From positions 21,722-85,721 of the forward strand of contig JADCJL010000173.1 in the NCBI GenBank assembly GCA_020247055.1: 64,000 nt of DNA, in the 5' to 3' direction. The position numbers and the translations under genes were made by a program. This document shows, piece after piece, positions 12,965-21,181 of this stretch (position 1 is the stretch's first letter; each line of letters opens with the position of its first letter). The notes beneath the pieces were generated by a model. That model was not told the DNA's origin, ran no database searches, and saw nothing but the letters and a program-made list of their open reading frames with translations. Source of the DNA: Acidobacteriaceae bacterium (GTDB lineage Bacteria; Acidobacteriota; Terriglobia; Bryobacterales; Bryobacteraceae).

Positions 12965-14922
12965 TCCTCCCGCTGCTCGCCCTCGTCCTCTCCCCGGAGA
13001 CCCTCCTCGACTGGCGCACCCCCAACCAGCCGCAGATCTCCCCCGACGGCCGCCGGATCGTCTACACCCTCGAAACCGCCGACCGCTTCAACGACCGGTT
13101 CGAGAACACGCTCTGGATGGTCTCGGTCGACGGAAAGGACCACCGGCCCATCGGCCCCGGCCGGCTCGCCCGCTGATCGCCGGACGGCGGTAAGCTCGCC
13201 TATCTCAAGCAGTCGCAGCTCTGGGTCCGCTGGATGGACACGGGCGCGGAAACAGCCATCACCAGCCTCGAAACCCCGCCCGCCGCCCTGAGCTGGTCCC
13301 CGGACGGCACCCAACTGGCGTTTCTCCGCCGCGTGGCCGGAACGCCCGAATGGTCCATCAAAATGCCCAAGGCGCCCGAAGGCGCCAAGTGGGCCGAACC
13401 GCCCGCCGTCGTCACCCGCCTCCGCTGGCGGGCCGATGGCATCGGCGGCGCGGGGCTGATCCCGAGCGGTTTCACGCACCTGTTCGTCGTGCCCGTCACC
13501 GGCGGCGCCCCGCGCCGGCTGTCGACCGGCGATTTCCAGCACGGCGGCGAACCCTCCTGGGCACCCGACGGCAAAACCATCTATCTCCACGCCGCCCGCG
13601 GCGCCAACGCCGACCACGAACTCTTCCCGGACGACATCTGGGCCTTCGACACCGCCACCGGCCGCCCCACCCGCATCACGCAGGCGAATGGTCCCGAGCA
13701 GAACCCCGTCGTCTCGCCCGACGGCAAGCGCATCGCCTGGCTCGGCTTCGTCGATCAAGGCAACGCCGCGCACACCACCTCGCTCTCGATCGCCAACCTC
13801 GACGGGAGCGATGCCCGCCGCCTGGCCCAGGGCCTAGACCGCAACGTCAGCACGCCCGTCTGGGCCGCCGACGGCAAGACGATCTACGCCGTCGTCGAAG
13901 GCGCCGGCTCCTCCGCCGTCTACTCCTTCGGCCTCGATGGCAACTACAAGCCGCTCACCGACGGCAAGCTCCGCCTCGCCACCGCCTACGCCGCCGCCGA
14001 AGCCATGACCATCGCCCGCAACGGCCAACTCGCCATCACCGGCTCGGCGCCCCTCCAGCCCAAGGAAGTTTACACGTTCTCCGCCGCCGGCGGCGCCCCG
14101 GTCCGGCTCACCGATTCGAACGGCAGCCTCCTGGCCGCCCACCCGCTCGGCGCCGTCGAGGAGATCCGCTACCCCAGCTTCGATGGCCGCGCGATCCAGG
14201 GCTGGATCATCAAGCCCCCGGACTTCGACCCCGCCAAAAAGTACCCGCTCCTCCTCGACATCCACGGCGGGCCGCACGCCATGTACGGCATCGAGTTCAA
14301 CCACCAGATGCAGATGTACGCCGCCCGCGGCTTCGTCGTGCTCTACACCAACCCGCGCGGCTCCACCGGCTACGGCGAATCCTTCGCCAACATCATCCAC
14401 GGCAGCTACCCGGGAGATGACTACCGCGACCTCATGGCCGGCGTCGATGCCGTCCTGGCCAAAGGCTACGTCGACCCCCAAAAGCTCTGCGTCACCGGCG
14501 GCAGCGGCGGCGGCATTCTCACCGCCTGGATCGTCACCCGCACCAACCGCTTTGCCGCCGCCGTCTCCCAATATCCGGTCATCAACTGGTTCACCCAGAC
14601 CGGTTCGGCCGACATCGGCCTGCTGATGACCCGCTGGATGAAGTCCATGCCCTGGGAAAACCCGAAGCAGTACATCGACCATTCCCCGCTCTTCTTTGCC
14701 GACAAGGTGACCACCCCCACCATGCTCATCACCGGCGAAGAGGACTGGCGCACCCCCATCGGCCAGACCGAAGAGTTCTACTTCGCTCTCAAAGCCCGCA
14801 AGGTCGACACGGTCATGGTCCGCATCCCGCGCGAGCCCCACGGCATCCGCGGCGCCTTCCCCAGCCATCGCATCGCCAAGGTCGAACACATCCTCGGCTG
14901 GTTTGCCAAGTACGTCCAGTAG
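12961..14922 (+). pseudogene. S9 prolyl oligopeptidase-like gene with in-frame TGA
   Basis: A single frame from ATG 12961 to TAG 14920-14922 would encode 653 residues of a secreted S9-family serine peptidase, broken by one TGA at codon 72 (13174-13176). Before it lie a short signal-like N-terminus and the first propeller blade (SPDGRRIVYT). After it the frame continues as SPDGGKLAYLK, the start of another blade, where a Trp (TGG) is usual before SPDG. The rest is intact: nucleophile Ser515 in GGSGGG, Asp595 in GEEDWRTP and His627 in EPHG. Either the gene is a fresh nonsense mutant, the base is a sequencing error, or the TGA is read through. Restart at ATG 13234 would give a 562-residue protein without signal or first blade. 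It is last in the ligase/SDR/ALDH operon. Confidence 0.8.
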
Positions 14923-15462
14923 CTACGGCTTGGCTTCCGTCCGGTCGCGCTTCAACTGATCGGCGATCCGGCCCGCCAGCTTGGCCAGGTTCTGGGGCGT
15001 CGTGTCCTTCGGGCGGGCCATGGTCGACCAGATGACATTGCCCGTCGCCCGCTGCACCAGGAACAAATTCCCCCGGCCGCGGCCCCACGAGTTGCTCCCC
15101 ACCCGCGCCGCCAGCACCGACTCGTTCTCCTTGGCATCCGCCAACGAAAGTGCCTTGGGTTCGGCCTTCTTCTTTTTGTCCTTGGCCTCTTCGGGCGGCG
15201 GTTCCGGCTTTGGCGCCGGCTTGGGGGCGTACAGATCGGCCAGCTTCCGTTCGAAGCCCTCGCCCACGCGGTCCGTCAGCACGGCGTCGGCCTTCAGCGG
15301 ATCGGTCACCACCTGCACCACGCCGGCTTTGGTCAACTGGCTCGCCAGGTACTGGTCAAGGCCATTGTTCATCGAAAGCAGGTAGACCGCCTTCACCTCG
15401 CGCACAGCCGGATCGGCCGCCCACAGGCTCATCGCGCACAACAACACCGGGAGGAACTTCAT
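14923..15462 (-). CDS. secreted hypothetical protein
   Basis: This 179-residue protein begins with a clear signal peptide (MKFLPVLLCAMSLWAADP). A predicted mixed domain of about 70 residues follows, then a Pro/Lys/Glu-rich linker (about residues 79-100), then a C-terminal region containing NLFLVQRATGNVIWSTMARP. I do not recognise a family. The layout resembles small periplasmic acidobacterial proteins in which a residual beta-domain closes after a linker. The stop codon abuts that of the S9 gene on the other strand with no space between. It diverges from the first glycosyltransferase across only 22 bases. Confidence 0.75.
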   Translation of the reverse strand: MKFLPVLLCAMSLWAADPAVREVKAVYLLSMNNGLDQYLASQLTKAGVVQVVTDPLKADAVLTDRVGEGFERKLADLYAPKPAPKPEPPPEEAKDKKKKAEPKALSLADAKENESVLAARVGSNSWGRGRGNLFLVQRATGNVIWSTMARPKDTTPQNLAKLAGRIADQLKRDRTEAKP

Positions 15463-15484
15463 GCCTTCATGATACCTTCAGAGT

Positions 15485-16156
15485 TTGTACAAAGGACTGC
15501 GGATTACAGTGATCATCCCCTGTCTCAACGAGGAGCAGGGTATTGAAAAAGTGTTGCGGCGCATGCCGGAGTTCGTCGACGAGGTCATCGTCGTCGACAA
15601 CAACTCCACGGACCGCACCGCTGCCGTCGCCGAATCGCTCGGCGCCCGCGTCATCCGCGAGCACGTCCGCGGCTACGGCCGCGCCTACAAAAAAGGCTTC
15701 TCCGTGGCCGGCGGCGATGTCATCATCACCCTCGACGGCGACCACAGCTACCCGCCGGACGCCATCTCCTACCTGCTCGAAGCGTTCCTGCATCTCGAAG
15801 CCGACTTCCTCAACGCCAGCCGCTTCCCCGTCCGCGACCGTCGCGCAATGAGCTTCAAACACAAGTTCGGCAACTTTGTGCTCTCCATGGCCATGAGCCT
15901 GCTCTACTTTCGCTGGGTACGCGACTCGCAAAGCGGCATGTGGGTCTTCCGCCGCTCCATCCTCGCCGACATGAAGCTGACCTCGGACGGCATGGCCTTC
16001 AGCGAAGAGATCAAAATCGAAGCCCTCAAACACCCCGGCGTCCGCTTCAACGAGATCTCGATTCAATACTCCTCCCGCCTCGGCGAGATCAAGCTCAACC
16101 CGTGGCGCGACGGCTTCTACAACCTCTGGTTCCTGGCCAAGAAACGATTCTCGTGA
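15485..16156 (+). CDS. glycosyltransferase family 2 (DPM1-like)
   Basis: This GT-A fold sugar transferase of 223 residues shows ITVIIPCLNEEQGI at the N-terminus, VVDNNSTDRT, and the metal-binding LDGDHSYPPD, the pattern of polyprenyl-phosphate glycosyltransferases. There is no C-terminal membrane domain. The start is taken as TTG 15485 because homology covers the extreme N-terminus and no ATG lies in frame before it; GTG codon 9 is an alternative. A TGATAC box lies about 10 bases upstream. It overlaps the next gene as GTGA, and is first of five glycosyltransferases. Confidence 0.87.
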   Translation: MYKGLRITVIIPCLNEEQGIEKVLRRMPEFVDEVIVVDNNSTDRTAAVAESLGARVIREHVRGYGRAYKKGFSVAGGDVIITLDGDHSYPPDAISYLLEAFLHLEADFLNASRFPVRDRRAMSFKHKFGNFVLSMAMSLLYFRWVRDSQSGMWVFRRSILADMKLTSDGMAFSEEIKIEALKHPGVRFNEISIQYSSRLGEIKLNPWRDGFYNLWFLAKKRFS

Positions 16157-17037
16157 GCGTCACCGCCATCATCCCCATGTGGAACCGGGCCGAACTGACC
16201 CGGCAATGCGTGGTGGCGCTGCGGCAACAGACCGTAGCCTTTGACCGTATCCTCGTCGTCGATGACGGCTCAACCGAGCCCTTCCAGGGTGACGATGTGC
16301 TGCGGCTGCCCGAAAACCGCGGCTTCGCCGCCGCCGTCAACGCCGGCTGGCGCGCGGCCACCACAACGCACATCGCCGTGATTAACAACGATGTCCGCCT
16401 TCATCCGGCCTGGCTCGAACACCTGCTCGCCGCCGGCGGCTGGTTCGCCACCGGCAAGCTCTTCCGCCCCGACGGGCTGCTTGACGGGACCTTCGACCTG
16501 CTGAGCCGCGGCGGCTTTGCCTGGCGAGCCGGTCATGGCCGCCCGGACGGTGGACCGTGGGATATCCCGCGCGAGATCAGCATGGCGGCGTTTACCGCCG
16601 TTCTGCTGCGTACCGAACTGCGGGAGAAGGTCGGCTATCTCGATGAGTCCTTCGGCTCCTACTACGAGGATGTCGAGTTTGGTGTCCGCTGCCGGCGAGC
16701 CGGGCTGCGCGGTCGCTACGTCCCGTCCGCCACCGGAGTCCACGAAGGCAGCGCCACGGCGGGCGCCTGGAGCGCGTTTGCCGTCCGGCAGATTTCCACC
16801 AACCATGCGCGGCTGGTGGCCCAGCACTGGGGCAAAAGACACCGCTGGGCGGTGGTGGCCGCTGAATTCCTGTGGCGGGAGCTGGCCCGGCGCCGGGGCC
16901 ACCGGGCGGTGTTTCCGGTCTTCCCGGCGCAGCCGGCCGGGCCGCTGCCGTTCGACGATGCCCTCATTAACGGCCTGCAACGGGAAACCGGCTTTGACAC
17001 GTTCTGGCGCTGGTATTTCCGCCTGGTGCGTCCATGA
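16153..17037 (+). CDS. glycosyltransferase family 2
   Basis: This 294-residue GT2 has VTAIIPMWNR, VVDDGSTE, ENRGFAAAVNAGWRA and INNDVRLHP (DxD-like) in its nucleotide-sugar domain. SYYEDVEFGVRCRRAGLRG is the acceptor-site motif typical of rhamnosyltransferase-like enzymes. The start GTG 16153 overlaps the preceding stop (GTGA) and begins the homology; a longer open frame upstream is only shadow. Its stop overlaps the next ATG. Together with its neighbours it should act at the cytoplasmic face on a lipid-linked glycan. Confidence 0.88.
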   Translation: MSVTAIIPMWNRAELTRQCVVALRQQTVAFDRILVVDDGSTEPFQGDDVLRLPENRGFAAAVNAGWRAATTTHIAVINNDVRLHPAWLEHLLAAGGWFATGKLFRPDGLLDGTFDLLSRGGFAWRAGHGRPDGGPWDIPREISMAAFTAVLLRTELREKVGYLDESFGSYYEDVEFGVRCRRAGLRGRYVPSATGVHEGSATAGAWSAFAVRQISTNHARLVAQHWGKRHRWAVVAAEFLWRELARRRGHRAVFPVFPAQPAGPLPFDDALINGLQRETGFDTFWRWYFRLVRP

Positions 17038-17945
17038 GCCCGGCCACCGCCGTCATCGTCACCTACAACTCCGGCGCGCACCTCGCCGCCGCCGTTGCCT
17101 CCTGCCGGCAGTTCGGCATTCCGGTGGTCATCGTCGACAACGCCTCGACGGATGGTACGGTCTTCCCCGCCGACGTTACTCTTTTGCGAAACGAAGCCAA
17201 TCGCGGCTTCGCCGCCGCCGTCAATCAGGGGGTCCGGGCACACACGGCGCCGCTCACGCTGCTGCTCAATCCGGACGCCCGCCTGCTCACCGGCGTTGGG
17301 TCTCTTTGCGAAATCTGTGTCGCCAACCGACACACCGCCGCGACGGGGTTACTCGTGGAGGCCGATGGGAGACCGCAGAAAGGGTTTAGTATCCGGCGGT
17401 TACCGACCGCGGCAGCATTGGTTTGTGAAGTGCTAGGGATAAATCGACTCTGGCCGGACAATCCAGTCAATCGGAGCTATCGCTGCATGGATATCGACCT
17501 CCACAAACAACAGCTCGTCGAGCAGCCCGCGGGTGCCCTGTTCCTGTTCCGCCGCGATGACTGGGAGGAGTTGAGCGGGTTCGACGAGCGTTACTTTCCG
17601 GTCTGGTTCGAAGATGTCGACTTTGCCCGGCGCTTCCGGGCCGCCGGCGGGGTGATCGTACTGGAGCCAACAGTACTGGCACTGCACGCAGGGGGGCACT
17701 CCGTGCAAAAACTGCCCGATTCCTGCCAGATACGGTTCTGGTATGGTAGTCTGCTAAGGTACGTTGTTCAGCATTTCGGGGCCGTAACCAGGCGGCTAAT
17801 TGCCGGGTGCGTACTTCTCGGCCTGGTAGCGAGATCGATCTTGGGGATTTTCCTGCTGCGGGGCTGGCCGGTTTTCGGCGCACACTTGGACTCCATTCGA
17901 CTCTCGGCCCGTTGTGTAGCTTTGGGGAAAATCAGGAACCACTAG
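17034..17945 (+). CDS. glycosyltransferase family 2
   Basis: This 303-residue GT2 closely parallels the preceding protein. It has TAVIVTYNSG, IVDNASTDGT, EANRGFAAAVNQGVRAH, LLLNPDARLL (DxD-like) and PVWFEDVDFARRFRAAG. The shared motif order and wording suggest the two arose by tandem duplication. A hydrophobic C-terminal stretch (LIAGCVLLGLVARSILGIFL) may anchor it to the membrane. It starts in a 4-nt overlap. Confidence 0.88.
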   Translation: MSPATAVIVTYNSGAHLAAAVASCRQFGIPVVIVDNASTDGTVFPADVTLLRNEANRGFAAAVNQGVRAHTAPLTLLLNPDARLLTGVGSLCEICVANRHTAATGLLVEADGRPQKGFSIRRLPTAAALVCEVLGINRLWPDNPVNRSYRCMDIDLHKQQLVEQPAGALFLFRRDDWEELSGFDERYFPVWFEDVDFARRFRAAGGVIVLEPTVLALHAGGHSVQKLPDSCQIRFWYGSLLRYVVQHFGAVTRRLIAGCVLLGLVARSILGIFLLRGWPVFGAHLDSIRLSARCVALGKIRNH

Positions 17946-17954
17946 ACAATCGAA

Positions 17955-19007
17955 ATGGCTCAACCCGATCTGGTAACTGTCACAATCGTCACCTACAACA
18001 GCGGCCGCTTCATCAAGCGTTGTCTTGAGTCCGTCCTGGCGCAGAAGTATCCGAGCATGGAGGTTGTTGTCATCGATAACAACTCCACCGACGGCACCAT
18101 CGATATCCTGGAGCAGTTCGACGGGCGGTGCCGGATTTTTTATAACGATCACAACACCGGATTCGCCGCCGCGCAGAACCAGGCGATCCACCTCAGCCGG
18201 GGCGAATGGATCCTGACCCTCAACCCTGACGTTCTCCTGTTGCCGAATTTCATCGCCCAGTTGGTCGAGGCGGGTTACCTGCATCCCCGGATCGGCTCGG
18301 TCTGCGGCAAACTCCTGACGATCAGCGCGACCTTCGACCTGCCGGACCGCCCGCGCGTCGACTCCACCGGCATCTACTTCACCCCGATGCTCCGCCACCT
18401 CGACCGGGGCAGTCAGGAGATCGACAACGGAGAGTACTCCAACTTTGAGTACGTCTTTGGCGCCACCGCCGCCGCGGCGCTTTACCGCCGCGAGATGATC
18501 GACGATGTTTCGATCGACGGCGAATTCTTCGATTCCGACTTTTTCGTCTATCGCGAAGACGCCGACGTGGCGTGGCGGGCGCAGCTGCTCGGTTGGCGCT
18601 GCCTCTACACCCCGAACCCGCGCGCCTACCACGTCCGCAACGTGCTCCCCGGCAACCGGCGCGCGCTGCCGGCCGAAATCAACATGCACTCGGTGAAGAA
18701 CCGCTTCCTGATGCGGATCAAGAACATGACGGCCGATCTCTACAAGCGGCACTGGTTCTGGATCACGTTCCGGGATGCCGTGGTGATCGCCTGCTGCTTC
18801 ACCCGCGAAACCTCCTCGCTCCGGGCCTTCCCCGCAATCATGAAAAGCTGGCGGCGGGTGTGGGCCAAGCGCGAGATCATTATGCGGCGGCGCCGGGTGA
18901 CCGACGAGTACATCGCGAGCTGGTTCCAGGAGGCGCCCGCGGCTCGTCCGGCGCCGAAGCCGACCCCGGCCCGGGTGCAATCGCGGCTGCGCACAGCCCG
19001 CGGTTAG
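17955..19007 (+). CDS. glycosyltransferase family 2 (rhamnosyltransferase-like)
   Basis: This 350-residue GT2 shows VTVTIVTYNSGRFIKRCLES, VIDNNSTDGT, NTGFAAAQNQAIHLS, LTLNPDVLLL and FVYREDADVAWRAQLLGW. It resembles WbbL/RfbF-type rhamnosyltransferases that extend O-antigen or exopolysaccharide chains. The C-terminal region is basic (MRRRRVTDEY). It sits 9 bases after the previous gene, and the fifth transferase starts 3 bases after its stop. Confidence 0.87.
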   Translation: MAQPDLVTVTIVTYNSGRFIKRCLESVLAQKYPSMEVVVIDNNSTDGTIDILEQFDGRCRIFYNDHNTGFAAAQNQAIHLSRGEWILTLNPDVLLLPNFIAQLVEAGYLHPRIGSVCGKLLTISATFDLPDRPRVDSTGIYFTPMLRHLDRGSQEIDNGEYSNFEYVFGATAAAALYRREMIDDVSIDGEFFDSDFFVYREDADVAWRAQLLGWRCLYTPNPRAYHVRNVLPGNRRALPAEINMHSVKNRFLMRIKNMTADLYKRHWFWITFRDAVVIACCFTRETSSLRAFPAIMKSWRRVWAKREIIMRRRRVTDEYIASWFQEAPAARPAPKPTPARVQSRLRTARG

Positions 19008-19010
19008 TCG

Positions 19011-20099
19011 ATGCGCATTGCGATTGTTGGCACGCGCGGCGTGCCGGCCAACTACGGAGGGTTCGAGACCTTCGCCGAGGAGTTGGGCCAGCGCCTGGTG
19101 GCGCGCGGGCACGAGGTTCTGGTCTACTGCCGGCAGCCGCACCCCGCCAGCCATTACCTGGGCATGCGTCTCTGCACCCTGCCCACCCTCCGGCACAAGT
19201 ATCTCGAAACGATCGTCCACACGGCGCTCTCTACCCTGCATCTGCTCACGCAACGGCAGGAGGTAGCCCTGTATTGCAACGCCGCCAATGCCATCTTCGC
19301 CTGGATGCCGCGGCTGGCCGGCACGCGGGTGGCCTTGAATGTCGACGGTCTCGAACGCAAGCGCAAGAAGTGGAACCGCCTCGCCAAAGCCTGGTACCGG
19401 CTGTCGGAGTGGCTCGCAACGTTCTGTCCGGACCGCGCCGTTTCGGACGCCGTCGCCATCCGGGCCTACTATCGCGAGGTCTACGGCACCGAGACCACCT
19501 TCATCGCCTACGGCGCCGAGATGGGCAAACTGCCGACGCGCGCGGCGCTCGACGAGCTTGGCCTTGCGCCGGAGGCCTACTTTCTCTACGTCAGCCGCAT
19601 GGAGCCGGAAAACAACGCGCTGCTGGTGCGCGAGGCCTTCGAGCAGGTGGAGACGAACCTGCGCCTCGCCCTGATCGGCGACGCTCCCTACTCGCACGAC
19701 TACATCGCCCGGGTTCGCGACACGCAGGACCCGCGCATCGTCATGCCCGGGGCCATCTACGGACAGGGGTACAAGGAGCTGGGCTCCCATTGCTTTGCCT
19801 ACATCCATGCCACCGAAGTCGGCGGCACGCATCCGGCGCTGATTGAAGCCATGGGGCGGGGCGCGCTGGTGCTCTATCTCGACACCGAAGAGAACCGCGA
19901 GGTTGCCGGCGGCGTGGGACTGCCGTTTACGGCCGCCAGCCTCGCCGATGTCCTGCGCCAGGCGCTGGCCCTACCCGCCGCCGAGCGGGAGCGGCTGCGG
20001 GCGGCGGCGGTCGCCCGCGTGCAGGAACGATACAGCTGGGACGCGGTCACGGACGCCTACCTGGCGCTGTTTGAGGAGTTATGCACCGATCGTGGTTAG
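19011..20099 (+). CDS. GT4-type glycosyltransferase with DUF1972 N-terminus
   Basis: This 362-residue GT-B transferase begins MRIAIVGTRGVPANYGGFET, the signature of the DUF1972 N-terminal domain seen in WsaF/WchF-like rhamnosyl- or glucosyltransferases. The C-terminal half carries YVSRMEPENN and an E-x7-E-type segment (EVGGTHPALIEAMGRG) that binds the nucleotide sugar. It is the only GT-B member of the cluster. Its last 19 bases overlap the start of alr, so the two are likely translated together. Confidence 0.88.
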   Translation: MRIAIVGTRGVPANYGGFETFAEELGQRLVARGHEVLVYCRQPHPASHYLGMRLCTLPTLRHKYLETIVHTALSTLHLLTQRQEVALYCNAANAIFAWMPRLAGTRVALNVDGLERKRKKWNRLAKAWYRLSEWLATFCPDRAVSDAVAIRAYYREVYGTETTFIAYGAEMGKLPTRAALDELGLAPEAYFLYVSRMEPENNALLVREAFEQVETNLRLALIGDAPYSHDYIARVRDTQDPRIVMPGAIYGQGYKELGSHCFAYIHATEVGGTHPALIEAMGRGALVLYLDTEENREVAGGVGLPFTAASLADVLRQALALPAAERERLRAAAVARVQERYSWDAVTDAYLALFEELCTDRG

Positions 20100-21181
20100 A
20101 AGTCTCGCTCGGACGGATCGCCGGGAACTTCCGGGCCGTTCGCGCGATGGTAGGGCAGCCGGTGGCGGTGATGCCCGTCGTCAAGGCCGATGCCTACCGG
20201 CACGGCGCGGTGGCGGTGGCCCGGGCGCTCGAGCAGGCCGGGGCGCAGTGGCTGGCCGTCAGCAATGTGCAGGAAGGCGCCGTGCTGCGCGACGCCGGTA
20301 TCCAGACGCGGATTCTGGTCATGGCCGATTTTCTCCCCGGCAGCCGCGAGGCGTTCTTTGACTACGGGCTCACCCCGGTGCTGCACGACCTTGACGAGGT
20401 AGCCGAACTCGAGCACCTCGCCGCGCGCCGCGCGCAGCCCACCGCCTTCCACCTGAAGATCGACAGCGGCATGGGACGGCTCGGAGTGCGCGATGCGGCC
20501 GCGCCCGTGGCCGCGGCCGTACAGGCGTGCCGGACCGCCCAGTTGGAGGGCCTGATGACCCACTTCGCCTCCGCCGCCGACTACGGCTCGGCGCAGACGG
20601 CGGAGCAGACCCGGTACTTCTTCGACCTCCTCGCCGCGAGCGGCCTGCGCCCGGCCTACATTCATCTGTCGAGCACCATCCCGATCGCCTACGGCCGGCG
20701 CGAGGCGTGGGGAAACATGGTCCGGCCGGGGCACGCCATCTACGGCTACATCTCCCCGGCCAAAGGCCCGGCGCCGGACCGCGAACTCGCCGTCACCCCC
20801 GCGCTGACCTGGAAGACCTGCGTGCTCACCGTGAAGGACATCCCGGCCGGCGCCGCCATCGGTTACGGCGCCATGTTCCGCGCCCCCAAGCCGATGCGCA
20901 TCGCCATCCTGGCCGCGGGTTATGCCGACGGCTACCCGCACCGGCTCTCGAACAAGGGCAAGGTGCTGGTGCAGGGGCGCGTGTGTCCGGTCATCGGGGC
21001 CGTCTCGATGGACGTGACCACCATCGACGTCACCGCCGTGCCCGCGCTGCGGCCGGGCGACCCGGTGACGCTGCTCGGCGGTGAAGTCGACGCCCAACAG
21101 ATTGCCCGCACGGCCGGAACCATCTCCTATGCGGTGCTGTGCGGCATCAGCTCGCGCGTGGCGCGGATGTTTGTCGACTAG
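20081..21181 (+). CDS. alr: alanine racemase
   Basis: This PLP enzyme supplies D-alanine for peptidoglycan. The 366-residue protein has PLP-binding Lys35 in VVKADAY, the second catalytic base Tyr262 in IGYGAMFRAP, GYADGYPHRL, and GAVSMDVTTIDVT. Its position at the end of a glycosyltransferase operon, overlapping the preceding gene by 19 nt, suggests linkage between envelope-polymer and cell-wall precursor supply. That is inference; it may simply be a fused transcript. Its TAG overlaps the stop codon of the convergent M24 gene in one CTAG. Confidence 0.95.
   Translation: MHRSWLEVSLGRIAGNFRAVRAMVGQPVAVMPVVKADAYRHGAVAVARALEQAGAQWLAVSNVQEGAVLRDAGIQTRILVMADFLPGSREAFFDYGLTPVLHDLDEVAELEHLAARRAQPTAFHLKIDSGMGRLGVRDAAAPVAAAVQACRTAQLEGLMTHFASAADYGSAQTAEQTRYFFDLLAASGLRPAYIHLSSTIPIAYGRREAWGNMVRPGHAIYGYISPAKGPAPDRELAVTPALTWKTCVLTVKDIPAGAAIGYGAMFRAPKPMRIAILAAGYADGYPHRLSNKGKVLVQGRVCPVIGAVSMDVTTIDVTAVPALRPGDPVTLLGGEVDAQQIARTAGTISYAVLCGISSRVARMFVD

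Noticed and set aside
13178..13189. CGCCG-GA-CGGCG inverted repeat just after the in-frame TGA, as a SECIS
   Set aside because: The loop is only two bases and the element begins 1 base after TGA, unlike a bacterial SECIS with an apical loop; it encodes the ordinary SPDGG propeller motif.
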